A stretch of DNA of 64,000 nucleotides, taken from the NCBI RefSeq assembly GCF_031143425.1, contig NC_090447.1:133629106-133693105 (forward strand), read 5' to 3'. The position numbers and the translations under genes were made by a program. Below the pieces are notes generated by a model. The model did not search any database, was not told the DNA's origin, and saw only the letters and a list, made by a program, of their open reading frames with translations. Source of the stretch: Pleurodeles waltl. Its lineage: Eukaryota; Chordata; Amphibia; Caudata; Salamandridae. Shown here piece by piece: positions 1 to 12,246 of the stretch. The first letter of the stretch is position 1. Each line of letters begins with the position of its first letter.

Positions 1-1480
1 ACCCCCTACAAAAGAGATCCAGTGTGCAGTGATGTACATGTAATCAGTTGTCTGACAACTGGTCAACATGTCTGTCTTCAGGTGGAAAGTGTGAACAACA
101 CTTTGATACAAAGCTTGTCCAGCCAATTGTAGCACAATGTGATGCAACACTGGAACAGCAAGTCTAGCAAAATAGGTCCAACTTGGAAACTTCCATTTTG
201 GGAACTTGGCTGCCACAAATTCAAATAATCCATCACCTTCCACAAAAGAAAAAGGAAGGTGGTCCAGCACTAACATTTTTGTCAGCTTCCACTGTACAGA
301 CATGCCATTGGATGGTTGCAGTCGTAGGGCCCCTCCTGTCTTAACATCCCAATATATTAGCCTGGATTTCCTTCTTTTGTGGGGGCCACTGACGCAGGCG
401 CTTTTCGAAAAGAAGGTGGTGCTAGACTCAATGTGCATTGAAGGAATCACTGCAGGCTGTGGAGTATCCACCTGATTCTGAGTCTTCTTGTGCCATTGTG
501 AGGTCACTGAGGCAGGTGATTCTGGCAAACTGCTAGGGACAGGACTGCCTTGTGTAAGGATGTCAGTGACTCGCTTCTTCATCATCTTACACCATGATTG
601 GACTTGTAGATGATGTTTCCTAGCTTTCCACACCTTCACCACCACAACCACGTTCAGAAATCTTTTAAGGTGCTCCTCCCACTGGATTGTGTGCTGTTTT
701 TTCATAAGGGTTGTTTGGCCTCTAGTACCTTAATGTGAGCCAGGCTTAACTCGACAGACACTCATTTGGCAAATGGAGCATATTGCAATGTTCTCCTCCT
801 GTCTGCTAGTTGTAAAAAAGTTCCAAACTGGGGAGAAGTACTATCTTAGTCGGCCAATGCCTATTAGAAGAACTGGAGGTAGGTTGGTGTGTTGTCAATT
901 GCCTCTCTGCAGTGCATACTTCTACTGAGGTAGGGGTTGGTGCAAGTCTTAACTGCTGCTTTACAAATATGGGAGCCGGTGGAGCTACCTCTCTCACATT
1001 CTTCAGGGCAGGTTGAATAGTCGAACTACTCTGTGCCAGATTCCACAATGACTGGCTCACCATTGTCATCCTCCTCATTATTCACATCTACGATTCAAAG
1101 GCTCTCAAGAACTTTCCTTTTCCCTTGCCCCCACCGGCATCTCCTAGACTCTGCCGGGGTCCACTTTATGTCCTTATCATCATCAGAAGTGCTGCTTGGA
1201 GAAGATGGTGGAGTAGTACCCTTCCTTTTCCTTATTGAAAATCTGGGAGCCATTGACCCTAAAGAGAATGTTCGTGCTCAGCAGGAAGCTCAACCTCCTG
1301 TTCTGCTTCAACTTTAGGAAGATCTACTATTGCTGGCTGAGGCTGCTGTCCACTTTGCTCTGTTTCTTGACATGATTGGGTACTGCTTTGTGAAAAGGTC
1401 AAATCTAATTCAACATCACTGCTAGTTGGCATTGCCATGATTGCAGTGGCTGCCTCACTGACAAACATGGTCTTGGGATA
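1..1480 (-). pseudogene. hAT (ZBED-type) transposase remnant, runs off the left edge
   Basis: Read on the minus strand, 690-796 encodes a BED-finger-like segment (CSICQMS, then KPGSH) interrupted by an in-frame TAA. Positions 210-290 encode a segment with the hAT-like core DHLPFSFVEGDGLFEFV. Positions 10-85 encode KTDMLTSCQTTDYMYITAHW, which resembles the conserved hAT motif around the first catalytic aspartate (TTD.WTS...Y..ITAH). An acidic, Gln-rich upstream part lies at 1259-1468. hAT transposases cut and paste DNA in the nucleus. Several stops and frame changes show it is dead. The C-terminal half with the dimerisation domain would lie outside the window. I infer the family from motif resemblance; a domesticated ZBED gene is unlikely because of the stops. 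Confidence 0.72.
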
Positions 1481-1643
1481 AGGTTGGGGTGCTGAGTGCT
1501 GCTCCCAGGTTACTCCCTGGAGGCCGGTGTGGCAGGCACATATCTCCCGAAAAAGGTTGTGGTCGGCACGCCACTGGTAAAAACCTACTTCTTCTCAATG
1601 ACCACATTCCTGGGAGTGACTTTCTTTGGGGCCTCATTAAGCT

Positions 1644-1787
1644 CTGAGGCCCATATTTATACTTTTTTGCGCCGCATTTGGTTCATTTTTGCCCCAAAAG
1701 CGGCGTAAACTTACAATTGTATTTTGTAAGTTTGCGCCACTTAATGACGCAAATGCAGTGCTGAAAAAGTATAAATATGGGCCTCAG
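1644..1787. mobile_element. Short palindromic MITE
   Basis: The first and last 24 bases are near-perfect inverted copies (left end CTGAGGCCCATATTTATACT; right end ATAAATATGGGCCTCAG). The interior is a second pair of arms rich in GCGCC/GGCGTAAACTTAC. It encodes nothing. The same left terminus reappears at about 63941, so it is a multi-copy family. I could not fix a target-site duplication, so the superfamily is uncertain. Confidence 0.7.
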
Positions 1788-2169
1788 TTGGCAGTGGCAC
1801 TAAGCTGCACAAGCAGAAGAGGCTGGAGGACTGAAGTAATTGTATAGGCCTTCTGTTTGGCAGTACTTCGGGTGATGTCTCTTCTTCTCTTGTACTCCTA
1901 AAAGCAACTAAGTGAGTAAAACACATAGGCCCTCATTACAACATTGGTGGTAAAAGCTGCTTACCGCCATGCAGAAGACCGCCAAAACACCGCCGTGGCA
2001 GCTGAATTCCGCCACGGTCATTATGACCCACTGCTCAGAATCCGCCAAAATTCAGACACCCACACAAGTCCGCCACACCAAAGGTCAGTGATAAACTGGC
2101 GAAAACAAAACCTCCATTGCATACCATGCCACACACAGATGTAATAAACATCCTTTTATACCCCTGCAG

Positions 2170-2987
2170 GACCCCTACCCAACGTCACTGGACAGGAGGG
2201 TCCACACATGTCCACACCACCAACAGAAGAGGCCCACAGTGATGACAGCAACTCTGTCCAACTGGATCTAGATGACCAGCCCGGCCCATCGGGGACCTCT
2301 GGACAGTTGGTTCCCTTGACACAGTCACAGGCCACCACAGAGCGTCCCCCCTCAGGAAACACCAGCACATCACCCACCCAGCGGGCCCATACCTCTGTCC
2401 CCAGGACACGTCAATCAGCAGTGTGTCCACCACTACAGGGAACCCAGCCTAACCCACCACCCCAACAACAACAGGGACCTGGGGGCAGGGGGCACATGGT
2501 CCAGGGGACGGAGGCCCAGGAACACAGGGGAACTGGGAGGGCTGCTGTGTGACACGGGCGGACAGGCCAAGGGAATCCACTCTCCACGAGGCCCTCTCCA
2601 ACATCATGGGAGCCTACCACCATTCCCAGGAGATGATGGCAACGGTACTGGCCAAGTTTCAGGAGACCCAGCGCCTGCAGGAGGAACAGTATTTTGATCT
2701 TCAGGGAGGAACTCAGATCCATCAATTCCACACTGGGCACCATCGTAGGGGTGCTGAAGGAAGTCTTCAACACCAGGAGGGACACTGTGGCACAACAAGG
2801 GGCCCCTGACACTAGCCTGGTCGATGAACTGCCCACCACCTCCACCTGTACTAGTGGACAGGAGGCACCGCCACAGAACCACAACACCAGGACCCCACCC
2901 CCTGCAGGGGGTGAACCACCCTGCAAACGGTCCCTGAGATCCAGGACAAAGACAGAGAACGATGCCAAGACCCCCTCCAAGAAATGA
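2170..2987 (+). pseudogene. Harbinger Myb1 protein, exon 2 only (copy 1)
   Basis: This follows an acceptor (CACCCCTGCAG at about 2160-2169) and matches the second Myb1 exon of copy 4 (57225-57922). It encodes an acidic, Ser/Pro-rich stretch (STPPTEE, then DDQPGPSGTSG), a predicted coiled coil around 2680-2800 (REELRSINSTLGTIVGVLKE) and a basic tail (CKRSLRSRTK...KTPSKK) that could be a nuclear localisation signal. Frame changes near 2550 and 2690 break it. The SANT exon that should precede it has been deleted. By analogy with known two-gene Harbingers, the intact protein would escort the transposase to the nucleus and bind element ends; the coiled-coil role is inferred. Confidence 0.75.
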
Positions 2988-5048
2988 GACCACCCTGAAT
3001 GTCATCCTTCTGTCCCACTTTGTCACCCTGTCCATCCTCAAACTGCCCCAGCTCCAGTTCCTATACCCATTTGGGCAATGCACCTGTGAGACTAATAGAC
3101 TGGACTTTGCCATGGACATTCCTCCACCATCACCCCTCACCATTTTACAACCCCCTCCACTATTGAGTACTTAAATAAACACCCTTGAAGCACAAAACAA
3201 TCTGGAGTCAGTCTGTGATTTCGAAATAGTGTATTAGCAATTACAGTGTCAAAATGCTCTTTCAAATGTAATGTCAACATACCTATGTCACACAGCTCTA
3301 GTCCATGAGGAAACAAAGCAGATGTCACACAGTGGGACCCACATCTGTGAAATCGTAAGGGAAAGTGACAACTCAGTGACCATACACTGGGTGAAAAGGA
3401 CAGACAGTATAGAGGTAGTAGTGTTAAAGTACATGTAGTAGGCAGGTTTGTATTCTTACCTGTGTCTCACTGGAAATATTGCAGGATCACCGAGTTCCTG
3501 TTATCGATGTCCTCTTCTTCTGCTTCCTCGTCTTCACTGTCCACAGGCTCCACAGCTGCAACAACACCGCCATCTGAACCATCCTCCTGCAGAAAAGGCA
3601 CCTGTCGTCGCAAAGCTAAGTTGTGAAGCATACAGCAGGCCACAATGATGTGGCACACTTTCTTTGGTGAGTAGAATAGGGATCCACCTGTCATATGGAG
3701 GCACCTGAACCTGGCCTTCAGGAGGCCGAAGGTATGCTCTATAATCCACTGAGTTCGCCCATGGGCCTCATTGTAGCGTTCCTCTGCCCTTGTCCTGGGA
3801 TTCCTCACTGGGGTCAGTAGCCATGACAGGTTGGGGTAACCAGAGTCACCTGCAAATGGCGAGGGACAACTGTTAGACACAAACTAACCTGTAGGGATAT
3901 CCCCAGACCCAGACAACCATTCCCACTGACTTGCTTCCAGGTGCTCACCTAATAGCCACACCCGATGCCTCTGGAGTTAACCCATCGCATAAAGGATGCT
4001 GCTATTCCACAGGATGTAAGCGTCATGCACTGAGCCAGGGAATTTGGCATTAACATGGGAGATGTACTGGTCGGCCAAACACACCATCTGCACATTCATG
4101 GAATGATAACTCTTCCGGTTTCTGTACACCTGTTCACTCCTGCGGGGGGACCAAAGCCACATGTGTCCCATCAATGACACCTATGATGTTGGGGATATGT
4201 CCTAGGGCATATAAGTCACCTTTCACTGTAGGCAAATCCTCCACCTGAGGGAAAATGATGTAGCTCCGCATGTGTTTCAGCAGGGCAGACAACACTCTGG
4301 ACAACACATTGGAAAACATAGGCTGGGACATCCCTGATGCTATGGCCACTGTTGTTTGAAATGACCCACATGTAAGGAAATGGAGTACTGACAGCACCAG
4401 CCCTTGAGGAGGGATTCCTGTGGGATGGGGGATAGCTGACATCAGGTCTGGCTCCAGCTGGGCACACAGTTCCAGGATTGTGGCATGATCAAGCCTGTAG
4501 GTGATGATCACATGTCTTTCCTCCATTGTTGACAGGTCCACCAGCGGTCTGTACACTGGAGGATGCCATCATCTCCTCACATTTCCCAGCGGACGGTGCC
4601 TATGAAGGACAACAGCGAGCACAGAGTCAGCCAACTCAGAGGTACGTACCCACAGCTTACACAGAATATGAATCATAATCAGAAATTTGGCCTGTATGAG
4701 TGTTGAGGCAAGGCCTAGGTATGTGTGACGCAGTTAAAAATTAAGCTATGTGGGCCCCTGAAATGGCAGCTGCCTGACCTGTAAAGTGGGACAATGGGAT
4801 GTGAGGTAACTGCGCTGGTGTTGTACACCGTCGCGGTAGGTGGACGAAGACCGCAGCGCAATTCTGTATTGGTTAACATTGGACCCTATGGGTCCCAGGA
4901 GCCAATGACTATGTACGTCGGCGGTGATGGTACGCACCGCCGCGGACGTGACCGCCATTTTCTATCTGTTCAATCACTTGACACCTGATCTTCGACAGGA
5001 GAGGACCTACACTACAAGTGCTGCTGTGACCTCGGTCTGGAAGAGACA

Positions 5049-7980
5049 ATGGCTCGTGCGTCTGGGGAAAGGGCCCCTGCCTTCACATCGGAGGAGTTGG
5101 AGAAACTCATGGATGGGGTCCTCCCCTAGTACACGCTACTCTACGGTCCTCCAGACAAACAGGTAAGTACCCTGGGAGCATGCTGTATGGGCTATGTCTG
5201 TGTGGAGTGGGGTGGATGAAAGATGGGGGGGAGATTGAGGCGTGCATGAAATGACGGTGAGTGCATGTGCCACATGGCAAGGGTAGGGATGGGGGCCAAT
5301 GACTGTGATGGTGCAGTTGGTAATAACTTTTCTTTTCCCCCTGTACAATTCATGTATGTCAGCGCCCACCAGAAAAAGGATATTTGGCGTGCCATCGCCA
5401 AGGACATCCGGACCCTGGTGGTCTACCACAGACGGAGCACCCACTGCCGTAAGAGATGGGAGGACATTCGCCGCTGGAACATCCCAACGTGGGAGGACAG
5501 CCCGTCGCACCATGACCCCCCTGATGTTCAGGATCCTGGCAGTGGCATACCCGGAGTTGGATGGGCGCTTGAGTGCATCACAGCAGCCACAAGGGGGTGA
5601 GTACACTCTCATTCTGCTGATTTTGCATGCAGTGGTGCTGTCTGGGTGGGGGAGGTGGGCTGTGGGTTTCCCTAGTACAGGGCGAGTGTGCTAGTTAGGT
5701 CCCCTTGTTCTGGCAGACCCTGTGGCACCCAACCCAACTGTGTACAGTGCCAAGTACACCTAGTCAGGCTCTGTTGTCATCCATGTGTGCAGATGTCGGC
5801 CATAGCCTTGTAGGCCATGTCCCAGGGATTGAACAGTGGAGCCCAAGTACGCGGCGTAATACAGGGGGCTTCTGTGTCTGTCGTGTCCGCCAACGGTAGC
5901 GGTAAAGCATGCACTCAACATGTCTTTCTTCAGTCATCCCCCCCTTTTTGTGGTCTCCCTGTTCTTGTGTGCATTAGCATCATCAGGCAGAGGAGCAGTT
6001 GCACCGGAGCAGGAGGGAACTACATCCCACATGGCCCTGGAGGGCGAGACAACGGACACAGAGTTCCCCAGTGGGACGGAGGGCGAGGGGAGCTCCACGG
6101 TGGGGACAGGAGCTGAGACCAGTGATACGGACTCGTCCTCTGATGGGAGATCCCTTGTGGTGGCAGCCACATCTGTGCCCCCCGCATCTACAGGTACAGC
6201 CGCCACCCCCCCACCAGCACCACCCTCCCAGCAGCTCCTCAGCCTTTGCCCCATGCCCGCTCACCGAGGAGGGTGGGCATCACCTTCTCCCCAGGCACCT
6301 CAGCCCCTGCCTCAGTCACCCCTGCTGCCCTCAGTGAGGAGGCCATTGACCTCCTCAGGTCCCTCACTGTTGGGCAGTCTACCATTTTGAATGCCATCCA
6401 GGGTGTAGAGAGGCAGTTGCAACAAACAAATACATTCCTGGAGGGTATTCATTCTGGTCAGGCGGCCCTTCAGCAATCTTTTCAGACTCTGGCCTCAGCA
6501 CTGATGGCAGCTATTGTCCCTGTCTCTAGCCTCCCCCCTCCAACTTCCTCCACCCAGACCCTATCACCTCTACCTCAGCCTATCCCAAGCACACCTTCAG
6601 ACCAGCATACACACACGTCAACACACAAGAGAAGCTCTGGCAAACATAAGAACCTCACATCCCACAGGCACTCACGCAAGCATCAAACACATGCAGGCAC
6701 ACCAACATCCACTGCCTCCACTGTGTCCGCCTCCTCCTAGTCTCCCGCCTCCCTCCCAGTCTTGTCTACACTCACACCTGCATGCACTACATCTACAGCC
6801 ACTACTTCCATCACCAGCACACACACCACCACACCCCGCTCACGTGCAGTCACCACCCCCACTACCATTCACAAGTCCCCTGTGTCCTCTCCCAGTGTGT
6901 CTGTGATGCCACCTCCCAAGATACACAAACACAGGCACACACCCACCCAACAGCCATCCACCTCATGACAGCCTCCAGTGCATGCACTTTCACCCAAAGT
7001 CACCAAACGAACACCTCCTACAACCACAACCTCTTCCTCCACTCCCAAACCCCCTCCAGCTACCCGTCCCAGTGTTCCCAAGAAACTTTTCCTGTCCAAC
7101 CTTGACCTCTTTCCCTCAACTCCCCCACCCCGTCAGTCTCCTAGGGCCTGACTCTCCAGGTCCCAACCTAGCACCTCAGCCACAACATCTCCGGGACCAG
7201 TGGTGCCTGTAGTCACCGGAACCTGTGAAGCATCAAAAGTTTGCCAGTGCCCGGCGGGAGAGGGGGAAGACTCCAGCAACCAAAGCAGCTCCCAGGGGTA
7301 CAGGTGGGAGTGTGGAGTTAGCTGCAACACCTTCCAAGGTGGGGAAGGGCCACAAGAAAGTCAGCAAGTCTGGGAAGAGCAGCACAGCGGAGAAGACCGC
7401 CATCATCCCCGCTGCCCAGGACGCCACCGCCAGCACCAGCCCTGCTGCCCAGGAGGCCACTGCCAGCACCAGCCAAGCTGCCAGGACAGGACTGCCAGCA
7501 CCAGCCCCGCTGGGCCAGACAGGACCTGCAGCACCAGCCCCGCTGGGCCAGACAGGACCGCCAGCACCAGCCCCGCTGGGCCAGACTGGACTGCCAGCAG
7601 CTGAGTCACTGCCAAGGCCCCCGCCCGCCACAAGCACCGCTGAACAGGACCCCGCCGCCACAAGCACTGCTGAACAGGACACTGCCGCCACAAGCACCGC
7701 TGAACAGGACACCGCCGCCACAAGTGCCGCTGAACAGGACACTGCCGCCACAAGCACTGCTGAACAGGACACCGCCGCCACGAGCACCGCTGAACAGGAC
7801 ACTGCCGCAACAAGCGCCGCTGAACAGGACACCGCTGCCACCTGCAACGCTGGCAAGGACACCACTGCAAAAAGCACTGCTGAACAGGACACTGCTGCCA
7901 CAAGCACTGCTGAACAGGATACTGCCGCCACAAGCACCGCTGCCAAGGACACCACCGCAACAAGCACCGCTGGCCCATGA
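5049..7980 (+). pseudogene. Harbinger Myb2 (SANT-domain) protein, copy 1
   Basis: Exons are 5049-5162 (38 codons, begins MARASGERAPAFTSEEL), about 5358-5596, and 5978-7980. Exons 1-2 together form a Myb/SANT-like domain of the NAIF1/TSNARE1 type. Exon 3 encodes a Ser/Asp-rich linker, a conserved helical block (LSEEAIDLLRSLTVGQSTI) with coiled-coil character, a long Thr/Ser/His/Pro-rich part, a Lys-rich part, and a C-terminal array of ten-residue repeats (TSTAEQDTAA). Defects are TAG at 5127-5129, loss of the exon 2 acceptor (AT at 5356-5357 where other copies have AG), a deletion of about 36 nt in exon 2, and frame changes in exon 3. It lies inside the transposase intron, on the opposite strand. 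Confidence 0.8.
7616..7980 (+). repeat. 30-bp coding tandem array, tail of Myb2 (copy 1)
   Basis: About twelve 30-bp units of the type ACAAGCACCGCTGAACAGGA(+10) encode repeated TSTAEQDTAA in frame and end at TGA 7978-7980. The unit is a multiple of three, so copy-number change would keep the reading frame. The related array in copy 2 (13836-14700) differs in unit structure and length. Confidence 0.85.
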
Positions 7981-8019
7981 GCGCCAAGGGCACTGACACT
8001 ACTGAGTCTGTCATGAGCA

Positions 8020-8285
8020 AGATGAAGCACTCTGGGCACAAGGGCCCCTCCAGAACCAGTGAAGAGATACATCCACTACCTCTGTCCTTGGCAGGGTGAA
8101 GAACTCTGGGCACAAGGCCCCCTCCAGTACCAGTGGAGAGATACATCCACTACCTCTGTCCTTGGCAGGATGAAGCACTCTGGGCACAAGGCCCCCTCCA
8201 GAACTAGTGGAGAGATACATCCACTACCTCTGTCCTTGGCAGGAAGAAGCACTCTGGGCACAAGTCCCCTCCAGAACCAGTGGAG
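8020..8285 (+). repeat. 74-bp tandem array (copy 1)
   Basis: About 3.5 units with period 74 bp, recognisable by GAAGCACTCTGGGCACAAGG and ATCCACTACCTCTGTCCTTG. Non-coding. Degenerate single units recur in copy 2 (about 13638-13760) and copy 3 (about 20760-20890). Confidence 0.8.
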
Positions 8286-8475
8286 AAAGGCATCCACCTG
8301 AGAGACCGTGGCTTTGTACTCCCCAGGATGTAGCAGTGGGCAACCCACCCACTGGAGAGACTTGAGAGACTGTGTCTTTGCACTCCCCAGGATTGAACAG
8401 TGGGCAACTCACCCACTGTGGAGACTTGAGAGACTGTGGCTTTGCACTCCCCAGGATTGAACAGTGGGCGTGTGT
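8285..8475 (+). repeat. 64-bp tandem array (copy 1, about 3 units)
   Basis: This is the reverse complement of the 64-bp unit expanded in copy 2 (13161-13640). Each unit holds a small hairpin of the form CAGTGGGcaac..CCCACTG. It sits between the 74-bp array and the right terminal region. Confidence 0.8.
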
Positions 8476-9336
8476 CCCCCTTGTGGATTTGGCATTGTGC
8501 ACTCAACTGGCTGAGGTGCCCCCCCTTTCCCTTCCCCCTGAGGTGCCTGTTTTATTGCTATTCTGATGCCCCTGCAGTGTTCTCTCCGTCATGTTCGGGG
8601 ATTGAGTGTGGGGCTCACCCATGCCGTGTGGGCCCAGTGTTCCACGGACTTCAATGGAGCACTACCTGGACTACTATTCTTGGTGTATATATTTGTTTAT
8701 AGTGTATACATATTTTTGTCTCATGGATTTTAATATATTACAATGGTTACACTCATTTGCTTTTGTCTTTGCATTCTTCCGGGGGGTTTGGTGGGTGTAA
8801 CTGTAATGTATCATGCTGTATTAGTGTGTGTGTTGTAGTGGGTGAGGGTGGGGGTGTTGCGTGTGTGTGTGTCCCTGTTTTTCCCTCCCCCCTCCCTTGT
8901 GTCGTAGGTGCAGTACTCACCGTTGTCTTCGCCGCCGGCGTTCGTGGTCCTGGTAGAGGAGCAAGAAGATGAGGGCTGGCAGGATCTGGAGCTCGGGTTT
9001 CATGGCATCCGGATTCCTCGTGGGGTGTGTAGAGGTGAGCGTTTTCCCTTCGAAGTCCTGTTTCTGCCGTGTTTTTGTTTGCGGTGAATCCACCACGGAA
9101 AAGGTGGTGGATTGGTAGGTTGTGATAATGTGGGCGGTACATTGTCCTGCACCTTTCTGTTGGCGGTGACTGCCAAGCTGTTTGTTTGTACCGCCGTGGC
9201 GGTCGGAGTGTTAAAGTGGCTGTCTTTGTTGGCGGTTTCTGCCACGGTCGTAATTGCACTTTTTTTTTATCGCCGGCCTGTTGGCGGTCTTACTGCCGCT
9301 TTAACACCGACCGCCAGGGTTGTAATGACCACCATA

Positions 9337-10619
9337 GTTAGTGAAACATGTGATTGTTTCAGGTTGCAATATTTTAGACAATTGCAATGCTAGTGTGGTT
9401 GGTTAATTACGTAATAAATTACAATTTATCCAAACAGTCAAACTACACCACCATACCATAAAATGTCATTTCAAATCAGGCAACACACCATATAGATATA
9501 GCTTTCCTTTATCTTCATCTATGCTAAAGGAGACACCAGTCATAGTTAGACAGGTGCATGGGTAAATAGAATAATCCTTTAAAAAAATTATGGCAGGCAA
9601 GGTGGTTCAGGAGAAATGGAATAATCATTCAAAAATGAATGATGCGGCCGACATGTCTGTACTGCACCGCAGGTAAAGTGTCTAGGAGGACATGAAATTA
9701 TACCTAAAGAAGTTTAATGCTGTAGCACTGCTGTGCAGCTATGATGGAGGGATGGATGGATGGATGGATGGATGAATGAATGGATCAATGCAAAATGCAT
9801 AAAAAAGTAAATAAATAAAAAAAAATTAAAGCAAAATTAAAAATGTTAAAACATTTTTACAAATCTAAAATAAAAACTCAAAATTAAAAACAAAAGAAGA
9901 ATAAAATTAAAATGTAAAATAATCAAAATTAAATTAAAACTAAATTAAAAAATATATATTACTAATTGCTGATGTTTGACGAGATGAAAGAAAGCTATTG
10001 TTAGGCAAGGACGTGCAAAATAGAAAATGCAAAAAAGCGTATCTAATAATATGAGCACTGTTCATCAAAATCATATTCTTAGTACACATATACTAAAATG
10101 ATCCCCAAGCATATTATTATTCTGGGATCACATCCATCCATGCAAACCAATGGCAAAGGCACACTGGCTGGATGAACAAAATGGCCGCCAGCCAGATGAT
10201 CAAACAAAAGCAGCGAGCAAGGAGGAATGAGGAACAAAGAACACATGGAAGCCTATAGCAAACGCACACTGGCTGGATGCTGAAAACGGCCATCACCCTC
10301 ATGGTGGAGAGTCTGCAGCTCTGGCCGTAATGCCACTTCCTCTCCCCTAAGTGAAACAGATAAGCAAGTGATTAATTGGATAAAAAAAACACAAAGATAA
10401 CAAATAGTTTAAAAGTGCTTTGTCATTATTGGAGAACTCAGACAATATGTCCTAATTTTAGCTTTTTAGAGCACCAGCTATAATTTCTATGGGAATAAGA
10501 TCCTCTCATTTTTATTATTTCGAAAGGAAATGCTTTAGGTAATACATCAAGATGGCATCAAGCGTGTAACACTTTTGTAATAAATATAGAATGTTAACAA
10601 TATAGGTGCTCATTAGAAA
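9337..10619. other. Flank of Harbinger copy 1: simple repeats, no gene seen
   Basis: No coding signal. It contains a (GGAT)n-like run at about 9748-9790 and a run rich in A and AAATTAAA at about 9795-9960. Two related stretches of about 40 bp built on CACACTGGCTGGATG lie at about 10155 and 10265. Confidence 0.6.
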
Positions 10620-12030
10620 ACTATGGGGAGACAGTGGTCAGGACCACAGACTCGGATAATTGAGGTCAGGGTGGAGGTTGAAGAGGCAACAAGTTGACTA
10701 TGCTGGGCGGGTGGGAATAAAAGTGGCAGCACAACACACCATAGAGGGCAGTGTAAATGAGGGCAGGGGCAAGACACCAACAATCCAGGACAAGCAAGAG
10801 ATGCTGTGGCAATATAACAGACCACTGAGAGCTGAAGGAAGAGACTGTGGCAGTACAACGATACATGTCAACAGACCCAATTCAGGCAGGAGACTCCCCA
10901 TGTTATAAGCCACAAGGGCTTTATTTTATCTGTCTCCAGCCTAAAATTTCTTCTTTTTTCAATATGAGTCTATGGGGAAAATTAATTACCCTGTTTTCTT
11001 TTTCAAAATGTCAGGGGTTGCAGCAGCACAATACACCACACAGGACAATCGGGACAGCAGTGCAGCACAACAGACCATGGAAAGCAATAGGGAGGGAAAA
11101 GGGCTTTGCACATGCACAACAGAGAGCAGAGGCGAGGGAGGGGATAGGGGCCTGCACATGGAAAATGGAGGTCAGTGGGCAAGGGGGCATGGCAGGGGTA
11201 ACAAGATGACCCTGGAGGGCAGGTGGGGTGGGTACTGGAAGCACAACACACCATGGAGGGCAACAGTGGGACTATAATGACATTCAAGCAGACAATGTAG
11301 GGAAGGTAGGGGGGCTCAGGGGCTTCAATCTGACTACACAGGGCAGGTAGGAGGGGCTATGGCAGTACAGAAGATGATGCATAGCAAGCGGGGGTTAGTG
11401 GCAGCACAACCGCCATGGATGGCAAAAGTGGGTATGCAGGGGCGTGCACAGAGGCCTGTGGAGGACAAAAGTGAGGGATGGGGTTGAACACAGACAGGAG
11501 AAGGTTCTTCACAACCGACCATGCAAGGCAGTCAGGAGGAGCAGTTGCAGTACAACAGAGCATGGAGGGCAGAAGGGAGTGGCAGCAAAATGGACTATGA
11601 AGGACAGTAGGGAAGGGATAGGGTATAGAACTCAGACAAACAGGGTGGAGGTGACAGGGACAGGCAGCAGCCATCTGTTCATGCTCGGCAGATGGGAGGG
11701 GTAGTCGCTGCTCAACAAAGAACTCAGAGTAGATAGGAGTGGCAGTGGCAGGCCCATGGATCAGGGTGGCCAAAGAGGGGGGAGCAGGGGACTGTACATA
11801 TATATTGGTGGGCAGGGGAGAGGAAGGATGGTAAGGGAATCAAGCTAAGCACAGTGGCTAAGCAGGAAGGCAATAAGAGAGCAGAGGATTGGCAACAGAG
11901 GGCAGGAGGAGTGAGCAGTGATGTAAAGCTAAATGGAGGGCAGTGGCAGCACATCAGACCATGCAGGGCAGGAGGAGGGGGCTAGTGCATGGACTCAGAC
12001 AACAGAGGGTAGGAAGTGGTGGAACCTACC
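10620..12030. repeat. Degenerate purine-rich tandem repeat
   Basis: The core GCAGCACAACA.ACCATGGAG, followed by GGCAGTAGGG, recurs many times with irregular spacing (for example 10727, 11020, 11250, 11400, 11530, 11945). I could not define one clean period. No conserved protein is visible. Confidence 0.6.
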
Positions 12031-12049
12031 CCCCTTTGTGCATCCAATC

Positions 12050-12246
12050 CCACGCCATGAAGGTAAAGGAAGGAGAAAACACAAAAAAAGTGGGGGAAAA
12101 GCGGAGGAGAAAGCAGTGAATATGAGGGAAAAGCAAGGAGAAGGAACAACAAAAAAGAAAAAAATCAAGGAAAAAGCAGTGAAAGTGGTTAAAAAGCAAG
12201 TAGAAGGTGCACACAAAATGGGGGAAAAGGCAATGTGGAAGCAGTT
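12050..12246. repeat. GGGAAAAGCAAGGAGAA-type minisatellite
   Basis: Repeats of GGGAAAAGC and GGAGAAAGCAGTGAA alternate, ending directly at the target site of Harbinger copy 2. The same family fills 38831-39569 and 42435-42505. Confidence 0.7.

Larger units (their letters stand above)
3467..9003 (-). pseudogene. HARBI1-like DDE transposase (copy 1), three exons
   Basis: Proposed exons on the minus strand are 9003-8921 (83 nt, starts ATG, Arg-rich end), 4599-3949 and 3849-3467. Exon 2 has the LxxGSFQT and SQPMFSNVLS helices, then the first catalytic Asp in GVIDGTHVAL. Next comes PGSVHDAY with the second acid. Exon 3 has the Glu in WIIEHTFGLLKARF and an acidic tail ending QYFQ. Defects are a TGA early in exon 2, an extra C in the run at 4144-4149 that shifts the frame by +1 after GTHVALVPP, and a TAA replacing Gln near 3977. 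The spliced length, about 365 residues, suits HARBI1 (about 350). Exons 2-3 are clear; exon 1 is inferred from conservation in copies 2 and 3. Confidence 0.85.
1928..9333 (-). mobile_element. PIF/Harbinger transposon, copy 1 (7.4 kb)
   Basis: Both ends carry related terminal repeats. The left begins GGCCCTCATTACAACATTGG. The right reads, on the other strand, GGTGGTCATTACAACCCTGG. The flanks are the same trinucleotide ATA (1925-1927 and 9334-9336), the 3-bp duplication size expected of PIF/Harbinger. Inside are a HARBI1-like transposase on the minus strand, Myb1 exon 2 and Myb2 on the plus strand, and three tandem arrays near the right end. The Myb1 DNA-binding exon is missing: the left terminal region joins directly to the Myb1 intron. 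All genes carry stops or frameshifts, so the copy is non-autonomous. Confidence 0.9.

Noticed and set aside
206..1317. Plus-strand frames in the first 1.3 kb as possible host exons
   Set aside because: The minus strand carries ordered hAT/ZBED transposase motifs across the same DNA; the plus frames have no motif.
2411..3143. Minus-strand frames of 179-189 codons opposite Myb1 exon 2
   Set aside because: Shadows of the conserved plus-strand exon; copy 4 does not conserve them.
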